Of a stretch of DNA of 64,000 bases, positions 12,000-23,998 are shown in pieces. Position numbers and translations under genes: made by a program. The notes beneath the pieces were generated by a model that was given only the letters and a program-made list of their open reading frames with translations, was not told the DNA's origin and ran no database searches. The DNA lies in contig JAQFVV010000013.1 of NCBI GenBank assembly GCA_028023455.1, forward strand, positions 12,254,579 through 12,318,578, written 5' to 3'. Source of the DNA: Epiperipatus broadwayi. Its lineage: Eukaryota; Onychophora; Udeonychophora; Euonychophora; Peripatidae. How positions within the stretch are numbered: position 1 is the stretch's first letter; each line of letters opens with the position of its first letter.

Positions 12000-14900
12000 G
12001 GATTTTCAGGCCATATATTAGGTCATTCATCCATTTCATAATCTAGAAATCCACATTGGCTTTAATTCAAATTATTATGATTTTATTCTTGACCAATTCC
12101 AGTTCTCAATGCTCTATCTAATTTATTGTTACTTCACTATCTCTTTTTTCAGTTATAATGGGTAGATGAGACATTGTGTTAGCATATTTTATCTATCTTT
12201 TTAGACTATAATTCATAGTCATACACTAATAAAAATAATTATATCAGTGAACTATTATGGTACTGTAAATGATCTGTCACTGCATTTTTATTTGCAAATA
12301 TTCTTAATGGTCAGTAATAGTTTATTTTAAATGGTTGATCATATAGATATTGAGAGAATTTTTTGACCATTGGAATTATTGCTAATGCTTTCTTGTCCAT
12401 TTGGTTTTAATTTTTTTCAGCCTTCAACAATAACCTATTTCTGAGAAATGTTTAAGTGTCACTTCAATCCTATATTCTGATACATCCCTTATTAATATTA
12501 AATTCAAACTATCATCAAAATATATTAATAAGTAGCTAGTTGTTAACAATACTTTTATTTTTTGAAAAGCATTCTTTTACATATCCTTTCAGATCCAATG
12601 TTGATTTTTTTTTTAAGCAAGTCGTATAAAGTCATGGATATATGAGCTTTGCCTCTTAAATTTCTCAAAAAAATTTTACTAGATCTAGGAAAGCCTGAAA
12701 TTCTTTCATATTCTTTGGTTTTTGAACATTCATCATGATTTTAATTTTTTCCAAGTCAGATATTATCCCTATGCCCAATGCACTTCTCACAGTTCAATTT
12801 ACCTCCAAATTTCAAATCATATTGTGTAATTATTCTCTTGAATTAATTGTTACTAGAATGTCATCAAAGTGTGCTGTAAATCCATTAATTTTATTTAACA
12901 GACTATTTTCACTTGGAAAATATTTGGGACTATTGTAATTTCATAAGCAAAGTGATTGTATTTAAACAACCATGTATGAGTTGTAATCATTTTCTCCAAC
13001 ATTGATTGCTGGTGAAATGTGGCAATTTTTGAAAAAAAAATTTGAATTGTCCATACTCACTAATATTGCTCTCATCCTTGAAACATTGTAGGCATTTGTC
13101 TAGACCTTTTTTAACCTTTATTCTACATTCATTACCTATATGGATTTGGCTGTTAGGTTTTGTAATGACTATAGCAGTGGCCATTTTTGATATTTTAATG
13201 GGCATTAATATCCCCTTTTTTAGTAAATACGATCTCTAAAGCTTTTTCAATTTTTGTCTTCTGTGTGAATAATATCTTTATAATGAAATTGTTTTATTCC
13301 TTCACAAAATTTTATATCAACAGTTATTGTATTTGTCTTTCCCTACTCTAATCTGAAAAATTTAGGAGAATTTAGTTTTTGTTTGTCTTCTAATATTGAT
13401 TTTATTGCTTGTACAGATCTTTATTCCTAGAGGAACATCATTCTCTACCTAATATGTGATTTAAATTTCTTTTTACAATAGTTATTAACCTATGCTGTAA
13501 TTTTAACTATGCCAATTATCACAATGAATTTTTCCTTTGCACCATTAGCTTTAAGTTATGTTTTTTATTAATTTAGTATAGACTTAATTTCTTTAACTAA
13601 CCTAATGCAGTCCCTCTGAGATATGAAGAATATCCAGATTTACTATCTACTTCCATTTCTACAGTTTTGTACTGTTAGCATTATTTGCTGAAAAGTTTTT
13701 GTATTGATTTTGACGCTGCATTTAATTTGGCCTAACTTTATACTTAGTTAGTTTTGTATTGTACATTCTTTATCTTTAGAACAGCAGTCCATGGCTAAAT
13801 GGCCTACTTCCCTGCAACTTTTACAATTTGCACTTCTGCAATTACACTCTTGTGTTTTAATTAATTTGTTAAGCGCATACTCATTACTTAAGTAATATAT
13901 ATTAAGGCTATAATCTTAAGACTACGTGCCTAGATGCGACAGTAGGACCTCTAGAAGTCCTAACACAAGATTAACTTTTAAAGACAAGAACAGCCTCTTA
14001 TCTTTGACCTACTTTTTAATTATATAGGCGAATCTAAAGCATTTTGATTTGAGAGCTTGAAGCTATTAACTACTCCACTGATTAAATCCATAATTTCTAT
14101 ACAAACTAACATACGCAAAATCTTTCAATTTACAGCAGTGTGAAGCTCTTATAATTAGAAATCCTTTAAGACAATTTAAAGTTGTAATTAATAATTTGTT
14201 AAGCGCATAATCATTATCTAAGTAATTAATATATTAAGGCTTATAACCTTAAGACTATGTGACAGTAGGGACCACTACAAATCTTAACACAAGATTAACT
14301 TTAAAAGACAAGAGCAGCCTCTTATTTTCGACCTACTTTTTAATTATATAGATGAATCTAAAGCATTTTGATTTGAGAGCATGAAGCTATTTACTTCACT
14401 GATTAAGTCCACAATTTCTATAAAAGCTAATTACAACTTTAAATTGTCTTAAAAGATTTTGCATACATTAGCTTGTATAGAAATTGCAGAGGTCTCTACT
14501 GTTGCATCTAGGCGCATAGTCTTAAGGTTATAACCTTAATATATATTACTCTTGTGTTTTGTACTCAAGTTTTCCCCAACAGTAGCATTCTAATTTTATC
14601 TTTTTGGCTATTCAGATTTGGTTTCTTTTAGAATTGGTTGTTTGTTTAGTAATGTTGTCTTTGGATTGATAAAATGGTTTTGCTTGACTAAGAATCAATT
14701 AGTGGACAATACCTTATTTGATGGCTTCTGCATACAATAGTTTGAATATAGCCAGTAACTGCTGTTGAAGCTTGTCAATATTCATGCCTCACATAAACTG
14801 TCCTACCAAAATCTCTTCCAGATAATTTCCATATACAAAATTTTTCCTGACTCTTAAAACAGCATCACAATCTCCATTTCCCCTTCCTCACTTGGTATTA

Positions 14901-15130
14901 TTATGTAAATAAAGACATGCTATATGTTTAGAGAATTCAGGACTGAAATAATTGCTCAGTTATTTAATTGGATCTGCATAAGGCAAACTTTCTGATCTTA
15001 AGGTTCATAAAGTTGGTTTATAATCTCAGTTATTCTAGGACTTCTGAAAAGAAGGGATTATTAATACCAAATTCCCTGATTCCCTACTATGTCATAGTCA
15101 TACTATTTACCAACTAATGGTGAATATCTT
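12000..15130 (-). mobile_element. Decayed Gypsy-type LTR retrotransposon (gag-pol relic)
   Basis: Minus-strand remnants, in order from high to low coordinates. A gag-like region near 14900-14750 (LEEILVGQFM, MNIDKLQQQLLA). A CCHC zinc-knuckle region: one half near 14560-14590, and the second at 13784-13825 reading CKSCREVGHLAMDC (C-x2-C-x4-H-x4-C). Reverse transcriptase near 13205-12990 (AIVITKPNSQIHIGNECRIK). The FDD catalytic box around 12835-12880 (HFDDILVTINSRE). The RT-RNase H connection near 12730-12640 (KIKIMMNVQKPKNMKEFQAF). Many stops and shifts are present, and no LTRs were found by eye. It is cut by the insertion at 13859-14547. The pol motif order is typical of the Gypsy group. 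Confidence 0.75.
13859..14547. repeat. Dimeric insertion in the Gypsy gag, 13-bp target duplication
   Basis: The interval is bracketed by ACTCTTGTGTTTT at 13846-13858 and 14548-14560, a 13-bp target duplication. It interrupts the zinc-knuckle frame of the Gypsy relic exactly at that sequence. Inside are two direct copies of a unit of roughly 330 bp (TTGTTAAGCGCATA near 13868 and again near 14200; AGCATTTTGATTTGAGAGC in both). The right end is an inverted copy of the beginning of the unit (TATAATCTTAAGACTA versus TAGTCTTAAGGTTATA, and GTGCCTAGATGCGACAGTAG versus CTACTGTTGCATCTAGGCGC), giving inverted ends of about 58 bp. No ORF was seen. The class is uncertain. Confidence 0.7.
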
Positions 15131-15815
15131 TTTTTTTTAATTTCAATTTCAAGCAAGTACAACCCTTTCTATTTTTAGTGCTATATAGCTCTTCCAGTTT
15201 ACTCTATCCAAATTCCTAAGAAAATAAATGACAATCATGGTTCATAAAAGGAATCAATAGATACATAAACGAATTTTATATAAATAGGTTAAATTCCAAT
15301 TATTGAATAATAATGCATTTATGATACCAGACTTAACTTATACAATAGTAATAAATTATTTGCATAATTACAATTTATCCTGAAAGTTTACTAAAATTAT
15401 AATCAAGATTACCTGCTGGGATGTTACTGGGTATAAAGGAATGTCCAGGTCTTTCTTCATTTGCTTCTCTCTTGACACTGGGTTTTTACAGTTCAAAGTT
15501 TAATCTTTTTAAATATTTCTCTGGAATTATCTTGATCTTTTCAGTAATATCCTTACATTCTATTTGAAGACTTATGTCTTAGGAATAACTAATTATTTGT
15601 GTTAATTTGTTTTAGAAATACTAATTAGTTTTGTTAATTTGTTTTAATTTACCAACATGATTACATATCTTTTAATTAAGTACTTTTTTTTATTCTTAAT
15701 CCTATACTCTAATATTATCATTTTTATAGTTTATTATGAATGAAACTTTATATAATTTTAAAACCTTTAAATTGTATTACTTTAAAACGTGTATACTTTT
15801 TAGTATTTTAAGTGT
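15131..15815. other. Unassigned intergenic DNA
   Basis: A T-rich tract (15130-15140) and AT-rich sequence with no gene or repeat that I could recognise. Part may belong to the 5' end of the Gypsy relic. Confidence 0.35.
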
Positions 15816-17212
15816 GTGTACACTGATAAACACAGTCTCTTGTTATTAGCTGAGCTAGTGCAGTTATCCATCATTGCAAAATATTTTTTTAAGAATTTTG
15901 TTGAATATAGTGTTTCCAGTCATAGATTAATTGTACCAGAGACTCGTGATTTTAGTGAACCAACTAATATTTTAGAAATGGTATTTTTATTGCCAGGGAA
16001 ATGCAAAAAAAAGTATCAGGAACAATAGAGTGCTTTATACATTGCTTTGGTCAAGGCGTTTAACACAATCATACAGATCTATGATACTATTTGAAATTCG
16101 TTGGTTGTCTATCAAAGTTTCTCCAAATTTTCAGCTTCTCCATGATACTACTGTGAAAAGTATTATTTCTGATAATGAAAAAACAGACATTTGAAATGAA
16201 AACTCATATTAAATAAAGATGTGCATTAGTTTCAACTTTGATTGAATTTTTATGTCCATGGTCTTTAGAATTGTTTATAGGCAGTTTCATGAAGCAAGAA
16301 TCAAAATGCAATGCAGGTGTGGAAAGTGGAATTTTTAATTTAAGTAAACTAAAATTGATGATTATACTATCCTTGCCAGTTCAAAAAGATAATCTGGAAT
16401 GTTTTCAGATCAATATATAGATTGATCAAAAAAAATCTTAAGTCCTTTATAGCCATTGAGGGAAGGAAAATTTTCAACAGCTTTTAGCTTGGGTGATTAT
16501 TAACTTGGAAAATATGAGTTAATTCAAATATCTTGAGAAGTATTTTTATAGAACAATGGGTATTAGATGTTGAGGTGCAACACAGATTCCAATGCTCTGT
16601 TGCCTCTACTTTAAACAAGTTTAAAATTGAAGTATTTCTCATATTGAAATAACTATTGCAAATAAATTTAGCTGTATCAAGAGCTGTTATTTCACCTAAT
16701 TTACTATAAGGATGGAGCCTTGGACATCCTTTTGGTGTAACTTAAAGACTTTAATAAAGTTTCATTTAAGGATGCTCCATAAAATTTTAGAAATAAAAGA
16801 TGAATCAATATGTTTTGTTCAACTTGTATGATCTAATACTCTATAGTCCACTAATGTAAAATCATATCTTCATAAGATTGAATATATGAAACGAGACATT
16901 CAAAAGACTGTTTAGTAATGAACTTTACCATGATTTTTATGTTAAAAGTAAACCTTATTTACTTTAATAAGGACATTCTAAACAAGTGTAATGTTGATTG
17001 TTTTTATTGGGAGGGCTAATGATAGTATACCTTGGAGAATTGCACATGTGGTTTATGAAAACTTTCAGATAGAAATTTGTCTATTTTTACCAGAAATTAA
17101 AAGAGTATTGCAAAACATCAAGCAGAATAATAAGCCAGTGTGTTTTATATATAAACATACTTGTGATTCACAGATTGATTTATATAATCATTGCAAAACT
17201 CATTGCTAGTGT
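15816..17212 (+). mobile_element. LINE relic (reverse transcriptase to C-terminal zinc motif)
   Basis: Plus-strand broken frames line up with one LINE ORF2. At 15816-16028 the frame reads LSIIAKYFFKNFVEYSV and LIVPETRDF (RT finger). It continues past one stop with SALYIALVKAFNTI at about 16029-16070, corresponding to the ALYIAFVDLTKAFDTV catalytic strand. Near 16300-16350 it reads ESGIFNLSKLKL, a segment that follows the catalytic strands in this LINE group. At 16991-17209 the frame ends in CDSQIDLYNHCKTHC, which resembles the C-terminal Cys/His motif of these elements. Many stops and the loss of the FADD region show it is dead. The clade is not determined. Confidence 0.65.
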
Positions 17213-17214
17213 AC

Positions 17215-17800
17215 TAATGATGTTGTTTTATTATTATTATTATGATGTTTCAAAAAGGAACTTTATTAGGCAAACACTTGTATCTGTAAAATTTACATTA
17301 ATAGTTTGACTCATATATAATACATAGGTCAAAAGGGAAAGAGAGGGTTACAACTTTCAAGATGTTAAAGGCTTATAACATTAAGTACACAGTATAATAC
17401 TATAGTCGTCTAAATTTATGCAATGTGTGTGTGAGTTCAATTGAAAAAAAATCAGGATAATTTTACATGTTAATTGTATGTTGGTTACATATGTATGTGA
17501 TATATGTAACTTTGATTTTTACAGATAGTTTTGGTTCAAGTCCATGTTGTGTTGTTATCCACATTCTGGATGCTTGTTATGTTGATTTTGTCCATGAAGG
17601 CGTTTTTCTATTTGTGTTTTTGTTGGGCTGGTTAAGGTAGAACATATAATAGATGGCTGCCTGGTGTGTGATGGGTTGATCTCTGTTTGGATGTGGGTGA
17701 ACTTGGTATAGTGCTAATGTTAATGATATGGATGATCATATGCTTAGTTGCTGCCTTAGCAGTGACCAGGCAGCAGCAAAATTATGTGTATAAATTATTT
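17215..17800 (-). mobile_element. Possible LINE 3' end on the minus strand
   Basis: The TTATTATTATTATTATGATG stretch followed by TTTCAAA, GGAACTTTATT at 17230-17270 resembles 62700-62745, where a GATG/TTA tract is followed by TTTCAAAGCAAACCTTTATT. Both fit the A/T-trinucleotide tail and 3' UTR of a minus-strand LINE. The stretch 17520-17800 has higher GC and includes CAGGCAGCAGC and a GGCTGCCTGG counterpart, but I recognise no protein there. Confidence 0.35.
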
Positions 17801-17984
17801 TGTTATTTATGGTTTTTTGGTCAAGAATTTAAATTTTCTCAAATATTTACTTTTTAACTTGAATGCAGTCTGGCTGCATTTTCTGTCAATACTTTAAGGT
17901 GCTGTGTATTCAAAAGTCATGCAATTTCTTTTTTTATCCAATTTAATAGCTCTATTAAGATTCTTAATTATTGACTTTAATTAC

Positions 17985-18515
17985 TCACTGTTCAAATGCA
18001 TGCCATAGAGGAACCTGTCTACAAAACTGGTGCAACACAACTATTTATTCAACAGGGCAAAAAGCAGTGAATATTCCTTTGATTTTTTTAGAGCATGAGC
18101 TGCAGTCTGGGTACAAATTTGATCCCTTAAAGCAGACATCATATGTACTGAGAGAGTTGACAGAAAGAGAATGGTTTAAGAGGCATTGACTATAGCCAAA
18201 GACAAGTATGCAAAAGAAGCTAGCAGCCCTCTATTCAAATAATATCCTCTCTAACATCTTTTACGTAAATTTGAATATAAAAAAACATTTAATTTTATGC
18301 AAATCTGATAAACAAATACAGATAATATTAGATTTTAGCTAAATTAATTCATAAAACTATGATTATGATACTGGAAGTATTGAAAACGTTAAACTAGAAT
18401 GAAGATATTTAAACCAATAAAAACCTCTTCTGTTTTTTGGATGTTCAAACATTTATTAATTGTAATATTAATAAAGAAAAAGAGATAAAAGTATTTATGG
18501 AATTAAGTATTTTTA
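17985..18515 (+). mobile_element. Partial Penelope-like element, 3' part
   Basis: This segment is a diverged direct copy of 20690-21190. The coding part (GTCLQNWCNTTIYSTGQKA, IFLEHELQSGYKFDP) matches the stretch just after the GIY-YIG core in the downstream copy (KNLSTKLAQHNYLYNKAKRS, IFLEHEL). The shared 3' UTR contains GATTTTAGCTAAATTAATTC and TGATTATGATACTGGAA in both. Truncated copies placed in tandem before a longer copy are typical of Penelope-like elements. Confidence 0.7.
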
Positions 18516-18546
18516 TTTTTTATATATTAATGTGACAAAACAGACA

Positions 18547-18635
18547 TTATATAAATGCAAATTATCCAACACTATACAAATTATCCAATACTTTTTAGTA
18601 GTGGATAAGTATTGGATAATTTGCATTTATATAAG
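18547..18635. repeat. Perfect-arm hairpin of about 25 bp
   Basis: TTATATAAATGCAAATTATC at 18547-18566 pairs with GATAATTTGCATTTATATAA at 18616-18635. The spacer contains a second copy of CAAATTATCCAATAC, so alternative pairings exist. It sits between the two Penelope-like copies. It could be a small fold-back repeat or an RNA hairpin; no other copy was noticed. Confidence 0.6.
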
Positions 18636-18985
18636 ATATTACAGCAAAATAAAGGAAGTGGTGAATTTGATAATATTTCTGAAGAACAGACATTATAGAG
18701 CTATACTGAAAATATGCATAGATGTAACTACAAAACAAATGCATTTGTTTTCTTAGAAAATGCCTTCAGATTAAGGTTTATCCCAATTGTCATATAAACA
18801 TATACATATCTATTTTTAATGAGAGACGATAATTAAAAAGCTTAAAGGGGTTTTATTGAAGTCAATAATTAAGAGCCTTTAATAGCGCTCTTAAGGCCGG
18901 TAAAAGGACAAATCACATCGCTTTGGAGTACATGGCACCTGAAAATATTGACAGAAAAGTGCTGCCAGATTGCATTCAAGTTAAA

Positions 18986-21200
18986 ACAGAATCGTGAGTT
19001 AATAATTTGTTTTTCTCTTCAGTAGTAGAAATTGTAATTATAAATATGCGACATTTTTCGCATGCGTCAGTGAAGCTATAATTATACTATAATGTGCAAT
19101 AGGTCTGCTTAAACAAAGTAAAATGATTAAAAACTGGGTAAACTTAGATATTGCGAGATTCCGGAAGTGGTAAGTAAAACATTAAATTGCAATTCTAGAT
19201 TTGTGGGAGGAGAACGGCGAACATCGGCGATGGAGATTGTGGCGAATATAGAGTCAAAAGGTGAAAAAGAGTCATAGAACAAACATATACTACATTGAGA
19301 TATCTTCCGAAATCTAACAAAACTTTTGGACCCAAACATCAACGGCATTCAGAATTATATTTATGAGAAAAACCTAGTTTGCTTGATGGAGGACAGAAAA
19401 TAAAGTGGGAAGAGATTAATGAAAAACTTAGCCAGAAAGTCTGTAGCTTGAAATTTATTGAAACAAATGACTACAATTTAAAAAAGATACATTTATTTCA
19501 GCTATACTGAGGAAACACCGAGGCAAAGCATTTACAAACTCAGAAAATAGCAGAATTTATCCACCAGCTGTCATTGTACCTAGAATCCTTGCTAATATAA
19601 AGCTTCACAAGGAGAACTTCCCTCCTAGGCTTATAATTGACTTCAGAGACTCTTACAATGCAGCAAAAATCATTGCATCATGGCTAATTGAAGACCCTTG
19701 GTTTTGAACCTTATATGATAAAATCATCTTACGAATTTGTCAAGAAAATTAGAAACCTTAAAATAGATAACAACAATAAAATTGCCTCTTCAGCCATAAA
19801 AGAATTACATAGGTTGATTCCTTGTGCTGAGTCAATAGAAGTGATAGATGAAATGTTGCAGCAAACTAACTACAATATTCATAAAAAGCTTTTATAATGG
19901 AAACACTAAAATGGATTAGTGAAGAGATTATTGCAACAATTAATAACAAACTTTATAAAATGAATCACTTGATGGAGATGGGGCTACCCCTTTTAGTGGG
20001 GTTGTCTGCAACTTATTTCTATCTAAAATTGGAAAAATAGTTATTCCAAAATTTGAAGTAGTGCCAAAAAAATAATATATTCAAGATATATGGACAATAC
20101 TCTATGCAGATGAAGAAATTATAGATCAAATTCAGCAAAAACTAGCACAGATGTCTTCTTTAATTTGGACAATTGAGAAAGAAAACGAAAATCCAACAAT
20201 ATATTAAATATTTAGATTTTAAATATTCAAAGGCATAATAATATTTTGGACTACAAGATGAAGTCTATGAAAGTGAGAGGAATCACATACCCCAGTCCCC
20301 CCCCCCATGTCCTATAAGTACGCAGGGTTGAAAGATTTACTCCACAGAAACTTAAAATTATGCAGATTTGAAGCAGATCAGAGAAACAATATAGATGCAT
20401 ACACTAAAGATCTAATAAATGCAGGATATAACTTCAAGAAAATTAATACTATAGAAATATTCTACAGCAAAGTTAAAATTCCACTCCATTGACAAAAAAT
20501 AGATTAGCCTCTCTTATGTGTCAAGGATCGTGCTGAAATTAAGAAACATGCCGGTAAATATAACAATTTTTCTGATCACCTCCATTAAATAAGTTGTTGA
20601 ACCACTCTAAATTTAAGCTAATTAGGGAGACTGCACACCAAGTAGTATATAAAATCATGTGTAAAAATACAAATGCATACTATGGGGAAACTAGGAAGAA
20701 CCTGTCCACAAAACTGGCCCAACACAACTACTTATACAACAAGGCAAAAAGAAGCAGTGAATACTCCTCAATTTTCTTAGAGCATGAGCTATAGTCAGGC
20801 CGCAAATTTGATCTCTCTAAAGTAGACATCTATGTATTGAGAGAGATGACAAAAAGAGAAACGTTAAAGAGGCATGGACTACAGCATTTCTCTATCCAAA
20901 AAATGGCCTCTTTAACATCTTTTACATATATTTGAATATAAAAAGACAACAAATTCACATTTTATATAAATCCAATAAACAAATTACAGATAATATTAGA
21001 GATTTTAGCTAAATTAATTCACAAATCTATGATTATGATACTGGAAATATAGAAAGTGCTAAGCTAGAATAAAGATATTTAAACCAATGAAAGCCTTTTC
21101 TCTTTTTAAATGTTCAAGCATTTATTAATTTATTACAATTAATACAGAAAAAGAAGTAAAGTATTTATAGAATTAATTACGATTTATATAGCAAGTTTAA
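18986..21200 (+). mobile_element. Penelope-like element with RT and GIY-YIG regions
   Basis: Plus-strand broken frames carry Penelope-type features. At 19688-19897 the RT region reads KSSYEFVKKIRNLKIDNNN. At 19980-20100 there is the segment MEMGLPLLVGLS shifting to KLEK, followed by a VDDIF-like region reading MDNTLCRWRN. At 20594-20794 there is a GIY-YIG-like endonuclease segment VVYKIMCKNTNAYYGETRKN with LSTKLAQHNYL. The Tyr of the first motif and the YxGET second motif are preserved. It has multiple frame breaks, and a poly-C run at 20294-20303. Its 3' UTR at 20900-21190 matches the upstream partial copy at 18230-18460. Penelope-like elements copy themselves through target-primed reverse transcription; this copy is inactive. 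Confidence 0.78.
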
Positions 21201-21998
21201 TGTTCAGTTAATAGTTTAATTTTTTATATCATTTAATTGTTAATTTTTTATTTTTTTTTACCATTTAAAATAAATATTTTATTGAATACATGAAGTTAAT
21301 ATTAAGTGAATCAAATATCTTATGAAATAGATTAAATACATTGAGCAAAATAAACATAATATACATTGATATTACTGATTTTTCTATTGACTGGGAATAA
21401 AAATATACTCATTGATTTTTTTTTAATAATAATTATTTTATATTAATACATTTTGATAATATTTATTATAATTTATAACGTAGTCTTTGCAATATAAGTG
21501 GTGCTTCATATGCAAATTACAATAAATGTTTTCATATATTTATATTAAATGTAGTTTCAAAGACAGCAAGATTGTTAGCAAATAATGAACTGTATATGTG
21601 TCATCCTATGTGTATAGTATGTTTGTAAAAAGGAAATGTCTAAATATTTTGAAGAATGTAAGGATTTATTAGAATTGATGTCCCAATATATATATATCAT
21701 TTGTAATTATTTTTGTTATGATTACTATTGTAAAATATTTTAATCATATAATCTACATATACACTATCTGATGCACATTGTGCTCTTACCTTTATACATT
21801 TAAAATGTAAATCAAGGAAACTGAATCACTGGTTATTGAACTCAATTGTAAAAAGTAAGATATTATATATATAATAATCAACTTCTGAGAATTTAGGGCT
21901 CATGGGACTAATGTTTTCATCAGCTGTGCCACTTTCTTAAATGTCATTACCCATCAATCTGGATAGGTTAGAATCTTATTTTATATAAACTGGATTTT
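21201..21998. other. Unassigned AT-rich stretch
   Basis: Long AT-rich sequence with a TATATATA run near 21688. At 21880-21960, sequence around TTTTCATCAGCTGTGCCACT is less AT-biased and may be a decayed repeat, but I cannot assign it. Confidence 0.35.
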
Positions 21999-22099
21999 TT
22001 TTTCATATGTCGTAGCATCGTCCGGGAGGCGAACCCACAACCATCTGCAACCAACTACTTGCTTGCAAGGCAGCTGCGATGACCTCTCGGCTAACAACG
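21999..22099 (-). mobile_element. tRNA-derived SINE with 9-bp target duplication
   Basis: On the minus strand the unit starts with GTTGTTAGCCGAGAGGTCAT (A-box-like, resembling the leucine/serine tRNA type) and has GGGTTCGCCTCCCGG (B-box). It ends with an A-run that corresponds to the T-run at the left border. It is flanked by CTGGATTTT at 21990-21998 and 22100-22108. The length is about 100 bp, little more than the tRNA-like body. Relatives lie at 23999-24109 and 60261-60350. Confidence 0.8.
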
Positions 22100-22748
22100 C
22101 TGGATTTTAGTGGGGGGAAAGTGAAATACATACACTTATTCAATATGATTCTTTTTTTTTTATCAATGAGTACACATATAATTATATTCTGCCCACATAA
22201 AAAACATCCAGCCATTTTTTATAAACTTTATTGATAGTATATATATGTGTGTGTGTGTTTATACATTTTTAAATGAGTAATAGCTTTATATAAATTTAAT
22301 AGATTAAAAGTAAATAGTTAAATATGTTCTTGAGAAGTAGGAACTTAATTCCAGTTTATATAAACTTTACCAAATGAATTAAATACATATATAACAATCA
22401 TTTATATCATTTATTATATTAAAGAATTGAAGCTTATAATATATAAATCAGAACATTGAAGTGATCTCCCTTAAGCTTATTATGAAAATTAAGATATATT
22501 GTGGAGTTTTCACAACAAACATATTTGGTTCTAGAAACTCATTCATTATGTAATCTATTTTTTTTATTGAACCTTGAAATATTTGTATTTAGAAAATAAA
22601 TTGCCTACCAAAACTATCATTTACTTGGAAAAATTTAACATGAAATCAAATTTGTAAATGTAAAAATACATGCAGAATTATTGTACATATTTAAGTTTTA
22701 AACATTACATGTAGAAATACACATTTTCTTATTTGGAAATTATTTAAT

Positions 22749-23465
22749 AAAACAGGCAAAACTTTCCATACAGTAATGCCACTGTGCAAGCCAGAGTAAT
22801 CAATGGATGCCAGAAGGCTTGTGCATAAAATCCCCATCTAGTGCCTACTCATTCAATATCCCCAGACTAGTTTCTAGCTTGTGGCCTTCATCAGTGAGGT
22901 GCTTTGAATCTGAGAATGCTGCACATAGATCTTAGGATCTAATGCATCCCTCCAGCAGCCACCTTTTATCTCTACTTAACTATAAAACTACGAAATAAAA
23001 TTGAAACACACAATAATATTTTTTAATCTAAGCTCATTAGCTTATATAGTCATATAAGTCTGAATGCAGTTCAGTACCAATACATTTTGGTGTCTTTGAT
23101 TTTTTAATAACCATAGTCATCACTATCCTACTAGGCAGGATTGGTATTAAACCACCAAATATCACATGATCACTATTTCTTATGCTTTCTCATTACTTAT
23201 TAAAACAGTCAAAGCTCTCCATACAGTAGTGCCATTCAGTACAAGCCAGAGAAATCAATGGATGCTGGAAGGCTTATGCATAAAATCCCTATCTAGTGCC
23301 TACTCATTTGTCAGTGAGGAGCCTTGGATCTGAGAGCACTGTACAACCCTCCAGCAGCACCTTTTATCTCTACTTAAACTACAAAACTATGAGAATAAAA
23401 TTGAAAACACAATAATATTTTCAATCTAAGCTCATTAACTTATATAGTCATATAGGTCTTTAGTT
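22749..23465. repeat. Direct duplication of a repeat (two copies)
   Basis: The stretch 22749-23060 (AAAACAGGCAAAACTTTCCA, AGTAATCAATGGATGCCAGA, AGCTCATTAGCTTATATAGT) recurs at 23199-23465 (AAAACAGTCAAAGCTCTCCA, AAATCAATGGATGCTGGAAG, AGCTCATTAACTTATATAGT). The second copy lacks the ribozyme-like segment around 22860-22900. The start of the unit matches the inverted-repeat element at 53031-53311, so these are relatives of that fold-back family. Confidence 0.75.
22860..22899 (-). ncRNA. Second hammerhead-like motif family
   Basis: Read on the minus strand: CCTCA (22899-22895), CTGATGA (22894-22888), 13 nt containing GGC-CACAA-GCT (22887-22875), GAAA (22874-22871), a palindromic ACTAGT that includes the last A as minimal stem III, C at 22865 as the possible cleavage base, then TGGGG (22864-22860), which pairs with CCTCA including one G-U. 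The order and spacing match a type I hammerhead. The weak point is stem II, where the base pair next to the core would be A-A rather than G-C. Related copies at 53120-53200 have a damaged core. Confidence 0.4.
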
Positions 23466-23998
23466 CTTTAATAACAATTATGAGGAAGCATAAGAAATGG
23501 TGATCATGTGAAATTATTTAATACTTAAAATTGTTTGTAATTCTGCTTTTTCTGGATAAGGACTAAAGGTATTTTACATATGTTAAAAAATAATTTTCAA
23601 AAAATGTTTGTGTATTATTTTCATAGCTAAAGTAACAAATAAACATAAATAAACTAAATTATTATCTGAGTCTTATAAAATGTGACAAAGATGCACAAAG
23701 CCAAATCAAAGTGAAATGGCTCTAAAATATCTTGTGCATCTTCATTTATGTCATGGATAGTATTTATTCTAAAAATATGCTATAGCAAATCCACTGATAG
23801 CCAACTTCTGAAATATAATCTATGACAATACAAAACTTAAGAATTTCAAGGTAAACATCACCTATGCCAATCTTCTAATTACTGTTAATTATAAATTATA
23901 ATAGGACAGAATTTTATTTAATATATGGTAAGTTTTATTGGTTTCATTTGCAAGTATGGAAAACAAAATATACACAACTATTAAATGTGATTCTTTTT

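Larger units (their letters stand above)
17850..18985. repeat. Inverted repeats flanking a Penelope 3' copy
   Basis: Sequence at 17850-17977 (TTTTAACTTGAATGCAGTCT, CTTAATTATTGACTT) recurs inverted at 18849-18985 (AAGTCAATAATTAAG, GATTGCATTCAAGTTAAAA). The arms are about 130 bp with clear divergence. They enclose the partial Penelope-like copy at 17985-18515. Penelope-like elements often carry inverted or direct pseudo-LTRs, so these may belong to that structure rather than to a DNA transposon. Confidence 0.6.

Noticed and set aside
12735-13239. Plus-strand ORFs of 65-67 codons
   Set aside because: Antisense shadows of the Gypsy reverse transcriptase relic.
22003-22215. Minus-strand 70-codon ORF ending in GSPPGRCYDI
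   Set aside because: Half of it is the tRNA-derived SINE translated; no protein is expected.
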